Origin: Termitomyces sp. T153
Lineage: Eukaryota; Basidiomycota; Agaricomycetes; Agaricales; Lyophyllaceae
Direction of reading: 5' to 3'
Assembly (NCBI GenBank): GCA_018296165.2
Contig: JACKQL020000076.1
Coordinates: forward strand, 174,993 to 238,992
Length of the DNA: 64,000 bases
Under the pieces are notes generated by a model. That model searched no databases. It was not told where the DNA came from and saw only the letters and a list, made by a program, of their open reading frames with translations. The translations under genes were made by a program, and so were the position numbers. This document shows positions 1-16,731 of this stretch, in pieces; positions within the stretch are counted from its first letter, which is position 1, and each line of letters opens with the position of its first letter.

Positions 1-1858
1 AACGCATACAGCGAGGGGTAACAAACAGGCACAGGAAGGAGCGTTTGAAGGCTCAACAGCAGGGTCGATACCTGAGTGAAGGTAGATAAAACGGTCGGCT
101 CATTGAAGGTGTCCTGGTACACCACTACAGCATCAATCAGCTTGATCGAACGCTTACCACTCGGAACATGTTGCATCGTTCGACAAGTCATCTGTGAACT
201 GGGATCCCTTTGGTCAACACTGTTAGAAATGATGATGTTACTGATCTTCATACGATCGCTGCCAAGCCAGCTCATGAACGCTAAGCAAGAGGTCTTTAAA
301 GCGTTGAACGGGTGATGAGGACATCGATAGTGAGGCGGAAAGGGCTAAACACTTACATTAGGACAATTAGTCTCCCGGTCCGGGGCGTGGAGGGGGTTTA
401 ATATTGTGGGGCTTTAGGTTTGGGAACTCTTTCACTAGTAGTTAAATATATGGGACCTATACAGTTAACTGAGCGTTATATACTTCGCATTGAGAACTCA
501 ACACAGCACGTGGGAAAAGATTGGTCAGCTGGTATTTAGCATTCAGATTTTTTCCCCTTTGGTTTCCAAATTTTTCCCTTTGTTTTCAACGTTTGTTTCC
601 TGCCCCAGATTTTTCGGCCTTCTGCCTCTCAGATATACGGACTCGCTGATTCACGTATATCAGCCATCCCAATTACATATCCCTTCAGGCATCAATATCA
701 AGGACCTCATTCGCGTTTATATTCCATCTCATCCTTGATTTACTCTTTTCATACCACAAGCAAGTCAAGACTTCCAGTAGCCCTCACGGACACATACACG
801 CATACTAGGAGTTTGTTACGCTCGTGGAAGACCAATCCGGTCCATCTCTGCCTGCCTCTGTGCCTTGTTTTGAGGTTCGGAGGGTCCACACAACATAAAT
901 TACTTACTAAGTGTTGTTACCCGTTGTTATACACGGTGTCAAATATATGACCAGACAACATAGCATTATTTTGTTTAGCGGTAGACTGGGGAAGAGATGC
1001 AGTGATGTAGAATCACACTTACAAGGATGACATCTCCGAGGACCTCTGCACGGAATAAGACATTTTCAAATGCGCAGTGCCACCATCCCAAGGAAGATGT
1101 TGTACCATTAGAAATTTGCGGTGCATGATGAAACCGATTAAATGGTAGCTGCTGACTATGACCACAACATCAGTTGCACATCAAAAGAATGAGACAGTTT
1201 ATCTTTACCGCAGTGTTTGATAAGAAAGGCAAGCATACCGTCGTTAGGATATTAAGACTCATCTTGCCTGATGTAGCGTGTCGTTGTGACACCAGTTGAA
1301 GGGTGGCACCAAACGTTTTGTAGACTGATGAGCCTGTAGATGATAGGAATAAGTAGCTTCATATGAGGAAGATATTGTCGCAGTGTAGTCCAGAGCAATC
1401 GGCTTATCCGACCATTGAGACAACGAAGTCCATCTTGAATGACTTCAAAGTATAATACAATCAGATCAATTTTTGATGTATGTATCTCTTAGTCATCGGA
1501 TGATTGAAGTTCAGCAACCCTCAGGCATAAAGTGTACTGTTCAGACAAATAGAAGGGCCAGTTCGTCTGACCATGTGACCTCAGATCCTCAACCTGGACA
1601 ACAATAACAAAAGTTAGAGGATCGCAGCTGAAACTTGGTGATACTAAGGTGATACTAAGTGTTTTCTAGAGTTTCACCTAAGGCTATCCACAGAAACTTG
1701 ATCGTGCCGTAGCGATTGTTCAACTCAACTTCTGGAGCCAAATCATGTTACAGATAGACATGGAAGAGAGGAAGCCTACTGCAGTGAGCGGCACTCCGAG
1801 ATCGGACTGCCTCAGTCAAAAACGTTGAAGTCAAAAACGTTAAAAGTTTTACGTGCTC
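1..1858. other. intergenic, no gene recognised
   Basis: Open frames here are short (at most about 80 codons), lack recognisable domains and cannot be joined into a longer protein across splice-like sites. Near 1817-1843 a short GTCAAAAACGTT unit occurs twice in close tandem. No RNA gene or mobile-element terminus was seen. A remnant of an old element cannot be excluded. Confidence 0.5.
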
Positions 1859-1885
1859 TCACCAGGCCCCGGGAAGCTGTCTCTC

Positions 1886-2100
1886 CCGAAAATAGCGTAT
1901 TTCAGACCCCGAAAATGGCCAAATCCCGGTCCAGGTATAGCGCATTCTAGGCACTTGGAAAAATTTTGAGACCTTTGTCCTTTTGATAGCGTATTTTACG
2001 ACCATATGGACAATTTGATGTGGTAGGGTTAGTCCAGAATAGCGTATTTGCAGCCCAAAAAAGCGATTTATAGCGTACTTGAAGCCCATTTTGGGGGTAA
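1886..2100 (-). repeat. spaced TACGCTAT-type repeats
   Basis: Five copies of ATAGCGTA (one is ATAGCGCA) start at 1892, 1937, 1986, 2039 and 2070 on the plus strand, separated by 31-53 bases of otherwise different sequence. On the minus strand each reads as TACGCTAT, usually preceded by AA or AAA. The flanking text differs between copies, so this is a spaced motif array, not a simple tandem repeat. The minus strand is also open for 65-76 codons across it, but the translation shows no domain. Function is unknown; a fragment of a dispersed basidiomycete repeat is the simplest reading. Confidence 0.55.
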
Positions 2101-2144
2101 ATTTTGGACAGACCTATAGGCGAGCTTCCCGTGGTCTCTCTCAC

Positions 2145-2818
2145 CCGTGCGTGATTATGTAAACGTTAGTCCGAAGAACTGGAGAGGAAAATTGATGGTG
2201 GAGAGGATGGTGCGTTTTGAAGGACAGAATTCCGGCAGGATAGCCGATAATTCTCGGAGATACCACTAGATCTTATCTAACAGTGCCACGGTAACTGGAA
2301 CGACATGGGCCACTAGACTAACAGCCTTGTATATTCTAGTCAATTATAACCCAAGCCCAAAACACGTAGATCGCCTCTTTTTATTGTTGTCCTGGTACGA
2401 CATGCCAATTGATGCATGAAACATACTTCAGATCAGGCTTAATCTCCACATGTATTGTGAGTAATCGGAGCTCAGATTTGTAACTAGCGAGTGAGTCGAA
2501 TTAATTGTGTCAATTACTATTCACTCCAGACAGGTTGGTTCTGGATATCGAGGGAAAATCAGATGGTCTCATATACCAAGATCGACCCTCTTCCTTCGAA
2601 TCTCATGCTACATTGCTGGCCAAGAATGTAACTCCACAATAGGAGACGAAAATGTGTTGAGTAGTCCGACGGTGCCAGCTCCTTTTTATCTATGCATGCT
2701 TATTCCCCTTTCCCAGTTCTCAACGAAGGGTTTTCCCGAGACCCTAATTTCACACTTCACGTACAATCATTTTGCTTCTCTTTCACCATATCTATTCATC
2801 TCTGAAGCCTTTGCATAG
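2145..2818. other. intergenic, upstream of MYND gene
   Basis: No gene recognised. One plus-strand frame (2507-2818) is open for 103 codons and ends just before the MYND gene start, but it has no domain signature or codon pattern that supports coding. The MYND gene promoter probably lies here. Confidence 0.45.
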
Positions 2819-3900
2819 ATGACAGGACCGCTGAACTGCACCTACGATCTCGAGTAAGTGTTATCGAATCATTGCACCCGAGATGTACTCTGATTTGGGG
2901 AAATACGTTACAGGCGTGAGGTCCGTTATTGCTCGGTAATAGATTTCTCCTTTAACCAATTTGAAGCATTCCGCTTATCTACTCAAATGAAGAATTGTGG
3001 GAAGACTGAAAATGAGCTTGCGGCAAAAGATAAAGCTGCCGTCCTTCAGCTGTGCGGCGATTGCAGAAGGTACGCGCCTCACATGCATTACTGGTTGAAA
3101 CCCAAGTCCCTAATCTTGCTCATAGCGTTCGGTATTGCTCCGCTAAATGTCGTAAGCCCGGAATCCAACTTGAATAGTAATATCAAAGCGTGACCCGAGA
3201 AGAACTTACAGACTGGCCAGTCCATCGAAAGATATGCAAAAAAGGATATCAGTCGCCGAAACAAACAAAGAAAACTGATAAGCTCAGCTTCCTTCTGGCA
3301 CGATTTCTTCGCACCAAGACTTCTCCGATGCCTGTCCACGCGATCCAAGCCATTTTCGTACGTGCATAAAATCAAAGCTTGGACATTTGATGACTTATCC
3401 ATACACAGAGAGATTGGACGGAAATATACAGGGCATTGTTAACTTTTATATTCATCAATGCTTCTGTCTCGGCACCAAATCACGCTCCTCAAGTCCTTTA
3501 CGTCAAGCTTTCAATGCCTTCTACGTCCAATCTGGAAATCAAAGCACGCTGCGCCTTCCAGGTGGAAGACGCCGAATTCTTGACACTGGAAGAATTCCGA
3601 CGCGCCACCGTTAACAAGTCCCATCGCTTATACTCTGAAGAGAATGGTCAGATTTTGGATGGATATAATCGGCATGTCCAGATTAGGATGCCTCATGGAT
3701 CCATCAGACGACTGAATATGGTAGTGCAACGTCTGGAAGTCCAGCATGAAGGTGTCCCGTTGACTTACTTCAAGAGCTGGTTTCACGAGGATGCCAGTGA
3801 TTATGCGACACAGTCAAAGTTTCGAGATGGTACCTGGCTCAAATATCTGAAGGAAAAGGTTGCCGACGGGGAGGGCTGGCATTATAGTCGCTTTGATTAG
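2819..3900 (+). CDS. MYND-type zinc-finger protein
   Basis: A predicted multi-exon gene starting at the ATG at 2819. Exon 1 is about 12 codons; a GTAAGTG donor joins to an ACAG acceptor near 2913, and the next exon is open through NCGK (2992-3003) and CGDCR. Two further introns (about 3068-3132 and 3151-3210) must be removed to give the zinc-binding part CGDCRSVRYCSAKC followed by HWPVHRKIC, a MYND pattern (pairs of CxxC, YCSxxC, HxxxC). Another intron (about 3357-3409) leads to the long last exon ending at 3900. The C-terminal 150 residues have no recognised domain. MYND fingers bind proline-rich partners and are abundant, mostly uncharacterised, in basidiomycetes. The first CxxC pair is incomplete (a single Cys in NCGK), so metal binding may be atypical or the exon edge slightly wrong. 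Confidence 0.65.
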
Positions 3901-5895
3901 GTTGATATTATCATTTCTCATCCGCGTATTTTGCTGCTATGAATCGTTCAATTTTTTCCCTCTTCAAACGGTGCCGAGAAAGCCGGCCGTTTCGGAAGCT
4001 TCTGAGTAGAAAAGATTATGATCCGTGACAATTGAGACGGAACACGTGACAGACCTCAATATCTTTCTCCCTTCCTTACCTTATTTCAACCGCCCCGTTG
4101 TTACCTGTTTGGATGATCCCGGAGATAAAAGACAAAGTATTGTTCCAGCGGGTGAAGAGAGGTAGTGTGTAACTGTTTTCCTGGACGTGACCGCGAACAA
4201 ACTTCCAGGGATGGATCACAAAATAAACCCGACTGGCATAAAAGTGACGATTTGTGATGTACTCAGGAGGATTACGTAGATATGAGACACAGAAGATGTA
4301 TGTATTTATCTGTTCGATTGTGAGTGCAACGTACTCAACCATTTTTGAATATATCCGGGCATTCAAACGACGCCTGACTGGTGGTAGTAAGGATATAACA
4401 AGATACGTCTGTACTTGAGGCTCAGGGATCAAATCAAAATACTACTTCAATGGGATGAACAACAATCGCTTCTAGAAACATTGCCAAGGTAAATCAAGAC
4501 CTATCAAGACACTCTACTCCGCCTTACTATCTCGTGTAGTATATTCTCACTTGGATGGTGCAGTTACCCGGTTCTGCCCATGATCGACAAACCACTCTGA
4601 GTTATCACGAATCCTCAAAGTCGCGTCAAACTAGATGCGCGTTCCGACAACTCTGATGAGGGCGTATCAAGCTCGATCAATTGCTTTCTGATACCCTTCA
4701 TCTTCCTCCATTGTCCACTTTCAGTGAGAACTGTTTTCTTGTAGATTCGACCAAACGCCGCTTGAACCTGGCTCGGTAGCCAGTATGTTCAATATGGTAT
4801 TTTGTGATAAGGGACTGTAAATTGACTCGTCAAACTTCGCCGGGAAAACGTACGACTGTCTAGTCAAACAATGACGGCGCATTGACCAAGCTTCAGCCTT
4901 CTGACAATCAATTTCACCAGCGTGATCGTTCGAGTTTTTGGAAACAAATGTTTAGATGTCACGGATGGAAGCCATGCCAGTGTATGGACTTGTTCGACCG
5001 AAAATCCCAATGACGATCTTTCCGTCAATAGCCGTCCAATCATCAAATTACTAGGTGGTGACAACCGACTTGTCTGGATCAACCAAGGATAATGTGTTGA
5101 CCTTACTTTACAGCAGGCAAAACGGCTAGTGCTAGCGATACAGGTGAGGATAATTCAACTAATCAGCTCACATCTGACTGAGAGCCTGACCACAGCCTCT
5201 GCAAGTCTAACTTCGTATCTGAGATATAAAGTCACACTTGTACCGACAACAGTAGCCGACAACAGTAAGAATCAATTCTGGAATTTGAGCCTTGATGTCA
5301 AGAATCTTCTGGTCACCTCTGAGATCTGAATCCCAGAACGGCCAATACGATCACCTCCAGCCAGTCCTCAAGTTGTCAGACTGTTTACATCAAGTATTAT
5401 GTCTATTAGTCATGCTGACACCTTTCTCTAGTTGGTGTTCTTGTTTTCAGTGATACCTTTGGCAACGGTACTCAATATCACGAGTTGGACAAACTTTATG
5501 TCTGATACTCTCTTTAAATTCTCGGACTCAGGAAAAATCACTATGACGACATCAATATTCGATGCCAGCCTCGCCAATTGCACGTAAAGACTATATGGCA
5601 ACAGCTGTTTGCGAGGATTCCATGAATTCAAGTGGAGCATTATTCTCGAGCAAGGAATAAGCTATGACAACCCGCACATATAAATACACGAAGCAAAGTT
5701 AAGTATACTGCCAAACTGTTGATACATAAGTCGTGATAGGTAATTATGCGTATTACAAAAAAATTCACAATATCACTATCGATTAGGCAAAAGCGGAACA
5801 TAGAGAAACGACAATTACGAAGCAAAACAGACAAAATGTATAAATACATTACACGACAGCAAGTCGAGGATGCGTTACAGCGGTTTTAGACAGTT
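3901..5895. other. intergenic, possible decayed coding sequence
   Basis: Two kilobases without a supportable gene. Minus-strand frames at 4076-4432 (118 codons), 4864-5082 and 5428-5640 are open and moderately protein-like but carry no recognisable motif, and I could not join them into one protein. They may be remnants of a degenerate gene or mobile element. Confidence 0.4.
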
Positions 5896-7482
5896 TTAGA
5901 AGGGGGCAGTCTTGGTATGCTTCTCATCCATCTTCTCTTGATCGTTGGAGATCTCAATGACCGTTTGGACCTTGTCAGGGTGCTGATTGTTATCAAGGAG
6001 GAAGGACACGACTTGAGGATTTTGGACAGAGGTTGTCGTTCCATCAATTGGATGGATTGTCCCAAGAGTGGTGGCGGCTGCAGGAGCGAAAGACAGATGG
6101 CCTCTTGTTGCTGAGCGTGCACCGGTGTTCTTGACAGCGACATTTGAAGGCTTCTTGGGCTCGATGGGAATTTGCCCGAAGAGATGGGGAATCGACCGTT
6201 GGACGGTGATGAGGAGGATAGATACCGTGGGGTATAGAGCCTGATAGGATGTTAGCAAAGGCCGATACTCATGGCGAAGATTGACATGTACAGAACATAT
6301 CGTGTAAATGGATGTGATGACAATGGCACCAAAGTAGAGAGATGAGTCTGGGCTGGGCTTGACGAGTTCAAGACCAAGATTGATGATCTGCGAGAACTGT
6401 CAGACCAGTGTTCAAGCCGGATGATAACATGGTACCAACTTGACAGACGGCAAACAATATGCCAGATTCAAGAAGAATTATCACGATGACTCGGGCCTGG
6501 GAGATCTTGAGGGTAGCCCCAATGTTTCCTTTGTCTTTCTGTAGACGACTGATATATATCAGTCAGGAATGATTGAATCGAATATAATTTGTGACATACA
6601 GAACTTCCAAAGAAATCAGCAGTGAACTGATCACGTTTGTTCCCAGCGTCAGAGTTAAGTATGAGAGGAAGATATTCTTCCAGAGTTTCGAAGGGCCCAA
6701 GACACCGGTTACATCAACCAGTGCAGATCGAGTTATACCCGGCTCCTGTGTTGAAATCACACCAAGAAGGCCGAAACCACTGCCTATAGACATCTTAGTA
6801 GAGTTCTATTTAGCTTCTCGACAAAGTCACCTATTGAGCCAGCCAACAGCAAAATCGGTGCAATCAAAATCCATGTTTTTTTGGGATAGAGGACGCGAAC
6901 TCTCGATATGAGAACAGCATTGCTGAACATGGGCTATGTGACACGTGGACGTGGACAATTGGCTAAAAGCACACTCGGTGTTATCACGACTTACAAGAAG
7001 TTGAGCAGTCCAAATTTGCATCCGTGTGAAGCGGAGGTTCTTCCGGTTGATACCATCGAAACTCATATCGTCGTTGTCGAGGGGACCGATATCTGTATCG
7101 ACCAGGATCCCACGAACAAGAGTTGCAAAAGAGGCAAGGTAGGCGGACCAGTACACCGTCGCGATGAGGAAGGAAAGCAAAGACATAACAAACATGGCAA
7201 CCGTGGTTCGAGCCTTGATACCGCGATTTCTGGAAATATCGTCTAAGAACCGAAACCCAAGCAACTAAAGCAAATGAGTACAGAACGCACATCATCTTGT
7301 AAGTAGAAATTGAAAACAGGAGAACGAAAACACCTGGTACAAAAGCAAGTTTATACTCCTGAGCATTCACACAGAAGTCAATCTATCGCACCATACACCA
7401 GAGTCATCGCAGTGAAACCGGCTAGATTGCCCAGGAGGAGGACACCGATGTCTCGAAGAAGATTCTCTTCGTCGGGAGTCAT
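5896..7482 (-). CDS. 7-TM integral membrane protein (basidiomycete family)
   Basis: Predicted start is the ATG at 7482, giving MTPDEENLLRDIG followed by a first membrane segment. The protein is spread over about seven short exons. Splicing recovers successive hydrophobic helices including VFVLLFSISTYK, the long helix TTVAMFVMSLLSFLIATVYW, IWTAQLL, then SNAVLISRVRVLYPKKTW (the position where this family has its short arginine-tryptophan loop), NIFLSYLTLTLG, VIVIILLESGILFAVCQ and ALYPTVSILLITVQRS, with a hydrophilic C-terminal tail of about 90 residues ending at 5896. The layout matches a large agaricomycete family of seven-helix proteins of unknown function. It lies tail-to-nothing on the left and diverges from the ATPase gene on the right across about 1.1 kb. 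No ligand or pathway can be inferred. Confidence 0.7.
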
Positions 7483-8546
7483 GCTGTGGTCGAGAGATGG
7501 GTGTAGAGTAACCTGACCTAAGATTATATACCACAGGACATCAGATTCCCCTTGTATTGATCCACTGATGTACTTAGTAGATGAGAAGCCGAAGATTAGG
7601 CTTAGCCCATTTCGATACGTGAAACAGATAGACAGATACTAGGATGGTCAGTTCCATCCCATTGCTGTGAGACCAAACTTGCGGCAAGATACTGAGTGAG
7701 AATAGTGAACCTCATTGGAATCAAGGTCATGTTGGAGACGGTGCATGATGCGGTTGGGAGGGCAACTAGGCATGACCTCAGACACACCTATGGACCATCG
7801 AATCGAGCCGATTATGTCAACTGAGGCTATTCCATCAATCATCGATAATCCTTTAACATCGGCAGTACACATTGAGATCGAAGCAGAACCAACTAAGCTC
7901 CGAAGCTCCGATTCAAGGAAGCTGGTGAGGTCCTATCGCTGGACAGAGATCACTTCCACAATTCTAATTCGATATTCGGCTAAGTAGCTACTATGTGACT
8001 TGTCCCAAGAAAGGCAACCAAGAAGTAAGCTCCAATATCGGGAAGAAGGGCAAAAAAAGTAGGCCCAGTGGTACGCACCAAATGCGAGAGCCGATTCGCG
8101 TCATCTTGTGAATGTTGCTGAGACGTGAGTATGTTCCTGCCAATGCGAAAAAATAGTTTCACGTCGAAAATTATCGAAATAGTCCAAAGTTTCCGATCCA
8201 CCATCATTTTTGATATCTACTAATATGGAGGTGATTACCCTGGCCACACGGGACATTCCGCGGTTTCGGAACGTGAAAAGTATGATCCGTGTGCCAGCCG
8301 CGTCGATCGTGAAATAAACCTTGCAAGGACGACCAGCGCGTCAGGTATAATTACTGTCTCCTTCCTAACACCCACAAACGTTCTTTACGAAGAATTTGCT
8401 GGCCTGACTCGGCCCCTTTTGCCTCCAAAACAATCCATCCGACTTCTCCTATGGTTGCTCCATTGCCAAGTATCGATGAGTCAACCTCGAGCACAAAACG
8501 TTTGCCATTGAGTCAACCACGTGTCGGCACTATGGATCTAAGACAG
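7483..8546. other. intergenic between divergent 7-TM and ATPase genes
   Basis: No coding sequence is supported. Several open frames of 60-90 codons overlap on both strands without domain signal. The ATPase promoter lies at the right end. Confidence 0.45.
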
Positions 8547-8554
8547 TATATAAA
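8547..8554 (+). promoter_or_regulatory. TATA box of the P-type ATPase gene
   Basis: TATATAAA lies 34-41 bases before the ATG at 8588, a plausible TATA element implying a very short 5' leader. Confidence 0.5.
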
Positions 8555-8587
8555 TCGAAAACATCACTCAGTCAATGCCTCGATAAC

Positions 8588-12704
<4,117 letters not shown>

Positions 12705-12931
12705 ACGAATTGTATGTACTATCGCCGTTGCAGAAACCATTCGAATGTTTAATGTATTACAAGGGCACAATCTAGCCGCATCAGTTGAGTACCCGAGAAC
12801 AAAATGTTGTTGCTTCATAATCGTTTGAAATTCTTGAGTCCTTTGCGATGGTACTCAAGTTTCACACTCGTTTGTACTATCAATAGCACTGAAACCCACT
12901 TTTGGAAGTCAGCACGCAAACAAAATTGTAT

Positions 12932-14904
12932 TCAGTGAGAGACAGCCGTCTTAACTTGTATAGGAAGAGTTTCATAAGACACATCCGTGCCTTTGGCTCT
13001 CTCCCGCAGCAAACCCCATTGCACCCACCAGTTATCCGCCTCGTCTTCTGCACTATATCCAAACACATCCTTAACCTCGACCCACTCCGGCGACTCCGGC
13101 GAATCCTCCCCATCCCCCCCCAAAATCCCCTTACCCATATCACGTTTGGCTCGCATCACGTCATCGCGCTGCTGTTGTACCTCACTCTGTTCCATCGTCA
13201 TACACAGAATGATACCCGCCTCCTTTGTTGTCACAGAATCGCAACGTGGTTGGCGCAGCTCCTGGAATGCCCACAGGAAAGTCGTTATTTGGTCTCTCTG
13301 GCGAAGATGCGAGAAAAGCTTTGCGAGGACAGCGGCATCTTCTATAGTCATCGCTGTCGACTGCAGAGATCCTGACTAGAGGACGCAGAGAAATTTAGAA
13401 GGATCAAAGGAGGGGGAGTAAGAACTTACAGGCAATGGGTGTGCTGCTTCTCCGATCACAAGCATACGCCCACTCTGGTGCACCCAATCCTCTAATTCCG
13501 GTTGTATCCACACCCCCGTACATATCACTTCCTCCGACAATCTACACAGTTTCTTCAATCTTGTCGGGAACGATAAATCATTCACTGTCCGTCAGATAAT
13601 TGGACACTAGGTACTAACTTGGGTTCTGCTGTTAAGAGTAATGAATGAAGGCTTTCTGGCGAGATGTGTTGGTCCCATTGCGTGTCATATTCAACATCAG
13701 TTGCAGGTCCGTATATGAACAAGCCGAAGCCGTCTCTCTGCGCATAGGTTGAACGGCTTTCAGATGATGGCATTACAAAAAAAACGTACGACCGGGAAAC
13801 CGAGAGCGGAGCGGCCGTGCCCGAACCAATTATGCATCGTGGTCTATAGACACATGAGAAACCGAGCAGCTTCTCAAGGGAAGGAAGTCCTCACATATTT
13901 CTGGCTATACAGATATGCCAGATCGGTATCTTCCATGATTGCTTCCCGTGGTATTGTCATACTGAAATACCTTCTAAGTCCTCTGTTCGGATGGTACGTC
14001 ACACGCATCTTTACCTGTACATGTTCATTCGCTCCGCCGCGAGCTGTTCCTTTACAGGTGGGCGAAGTAGACGCCGCGTGAGGCCTGTCGGACCGTCAGC
14101 TCCAATAATGACGTCGGCTTGTAGCTTTTCCCCAGTTTCTGCGAGGGTGACAGTTTGATTGACGGGATCCACGGTGGACACTTTGGCTCCTAGACGCACA
14201 ACAGCGCCACTGAAGAGGGCGAGTTCGTAGAGCAGATGTCGGAGGGCAGCGTGCTATGTCAAAGGTCAGTACCAAATCTAGGGCTCAAAGTTTGAGAACC
14301 CACTTGGGTGAACGCGAATTCTCCTTGTGTATCACGAAGTACTTCCTCGCCCCAATAGTGTGTGCCAAGCAATTCACCTGTCTCATCTTTCGCGCGATTA
14401 GACGAAAGAAATGCGCCATATCCGAAAGAAAATCTAGTACTTACAGAGAAGGAGGTTGACTTGATCTGCTTCGACTGCTATGGAACGGAGTTCGTTTTTG
14501 AGCCCCCAGTGGTATAGAATTTTAGAAAGATTTGGAGCTATGCGACAAGGTCCACTTGATTCCTACATTGGGTACACCATAAACATTCTATGCGCTTTGA
14601 TGAAGGTGAATAAATGGTCTCACTCGTCTCTTATTTAGGGTATCAGAATTATCTTGCTCAAGGACAGTCACGCGGTGCCCAACACGTCTTAGAGCCACAG
14701 CTGTGAAGCCTGGATTATTTTTTGTTGTATCGCAAGAAGTTGTTATCACTCACCACAAGCCAGTCCAGCCATGTCGCCGCCAACGATTAGAAAATCAATC
14801 TTCAAAGTAGCTTGTTTATCCGCGATTTTGAACTAATTGAATTGTTTCATTCTAATGGTCTGAGTCAGCGCTGCCTAGCGCACCTCTTTGAACGATTCAG
14901 ACAT
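12932..14904 (-). CDS. FAD-dependent monooxygenase (salicylate hydroxylase-like)
   Basis: Predicted start MSESFKE at 14904. After the first intron the second exon gives the dinucleotide-binding strand IDFLIVGGDMAGLACG (GxGxxG-like with GGDMAG), then RVTVLEQD. Further exons give the DG motif VIIGADGPTGLTRRLL, the segment TIPREAIMEDTDLAYLYSQK, TTMHNWFGHGRSALGFP, and the GD-type FAD-binding motif MLVIGEAAHPLP followed by STAMTIEDAAVLAKL. This is the order of the PHBH/UbiH class A flavin monooxygenases that hydroxylate aromatic rings using NAD(P)H. The C-terminus is acidic and Trp-rich, ending at 12932. At least seven introns. The substrate cannot be read from sequence. The gene converges on the ATPase gene with only 227 bases between stop codons. 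Confidence 0.85.
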
Positions 14905-16731
14905 TGTGACGGATTGAATTGAATCACTTTGTTTGGAGATTTTAAGGATGGTAGGAAGAGAGATGTGTAATGTACTCAAAGCTTGCAGTACGTGAAACGA
15001 ATTCGGAAAAAAATTTCGGCGACACAGCTTCGACGACAGGTTAACTGTTCCATACGATGTTTCCGTTCATCGTGGTAATAGTATGGAGATAAGTATTCGT
15101 GATCATCAGCGGGTATATTATGCTTAGACTTATAAAAATGTCACAAAGAGTCACGCCACTACGCGGTGTTTATTCCGAACTCGGCACTCGGCCTGGTTAG
15201 GTTCTGGACCTATGTATGTATGAAATGTCACTAACTTGGTCCTCTTGGTTCTACTCAATAGCGAATTTGGGAAGAACAAAGGATCCCTTAGCCGAACCAG
15301 AGCATCCTCGGAGCATAAGAGAAGCATCCACTAATCACGCGACTTCGATGTGGCGCTTGGATCTGCTTGGACACACACCTGGACATAGCCCTGGATATCC
15401 CGATAAAAATATTTACGACGGCGGCCGACATCAAATCTACTTTTTCTATCGTGTAATGCCGGAAGTATGTAGTACGTCTTTATGATGAATTAAACTATTT
15501 GAGAAACCCCCACATGTAATAGGAATCGATGTAAGCACATTTGTATATGTCTTAATCTATGCTATGTACTGCTTACCAGTACACTCGATGAACAAAGACA
15601 AAAGTTATGCCTTGGACTCAGAAGGGGATTAATATCATAAAGGGATTAAACTATTTGGAAACCCCCTTTCCACATACCTATCGTAAAGGGATTAGACTAT
15701 TGGAAACCCCCTTTCCACGAGAAACCCCTGGTTTCTTTGTTACTTGCGATAGCCGAGCCACGAGCAAATAACGTAGAGTCTGACAAGCACACTCATGCTG
15801 AATTTTCCCTAAATCGAGATCATTTCGACAATACATATCTGAAGCAAAGACTCTTACAGCATTCTATTGGTCCACAAAGGTCAATTGTGTGCATTCCACA
15901 CTTGCACGGTCAGCAGCACTGAGTTCAAGTCATAAATTCCAAATCGATTCATTGAGTGCGGCTGGTAACAGTAGCATAAAGATTACGACATACAAATCAC
16001 CTCTGAGATCATTATGAGTTGATAAGACAGAAGTTCAGAAAAGTGTTGAAGCCAATGATCGGCGGCATTGGTCGAGCGGTGATTCAGTGACAATGTTTGG
16101 CAACGGCCTTGGGGGTTTCTCGCTTCCATCAATTCCCATCAAATGCGGGGGTTTCCAAATAGTTTCATCCATACATATGCACCTATCATTGCAACATCAT
16201 TGCAGCACCACAAGGCTGAACGACCAAGAATTTGCCAAGTGTCACAGATACATCAAGAGATTCTCCAAGGACATTGATATCCGTTTGTGTGTGCGTACAC
16301 CTCAAGTGAGTTGTGGGTCCCAGATTTTCATTGTGGATTAAATCGTAAAGTGTGTGCATCACACAATTTCCTGTGAAATACATACATACTTCGACGTCGA
16401 AGTCTTCCTTTGAAGCCATGATCTGCTGACGAGTCCGAAGCAGCGGAGAAGTTGTTGACATACATAGTCAAAAATATTTAGTCGCGCTAACTGACGGTGA
16501 CCGGTGACTCCAAGTCACACTGGCAACATTTGTCATAACTTGGATATGAGTACGTGGCTAGCAGAGGTACCATAGGGAGCAAGGGATCGATGTGCATACC
16601 GACTTCAATAAATTCCGGGAGTGGGCTGGAGAACATTGAACGGCAATATTGAACTTCGGAATCATTCGCCCCAATCATGCCTGATAGCCGTTCATCGACA
16701 TCGATCATCGATCATCCCTCGAACTGAACCC
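14905..16731. other. intergenic with short inverted repeats
   Basis: No gene is recognised. The central part (15491-16165) holds the nested repeats listed separately. Frames at 15216-15485 and 16186-16461 are open but without domains. Confidence 0.45.
15491..16165. repeat. nested direct and inverted repeats (putative non-autonomous element)
   Basis: The 19-mer AAACTATTTGGAAACCCCC at 15648-15666 is exactly inverted at 16147-16165. Outside and inside it, GAGAAACCCCCA at 15501-15512 is exactly inverted at 16110-16121. A near-copy of the left unit, AAAGGGATTAGACTATTGG plus AAACCCCCTTTCCAC, follows as a direct repeat from about 15686. All units share the core ACTATTTG(G)AAACCCCC. No transposase frame lies between. 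This could be a MITE-like element or a hairpin-forming repeat; no clear target duplication was identified. Confidence 0.5.

Noticed and set aside
4864..5082. Minus-strand frame with a weak F-box-like tail (HLFPKTRTITL)
   Set aside because: Only a short resemblance, no F-box core, no continuing exons.
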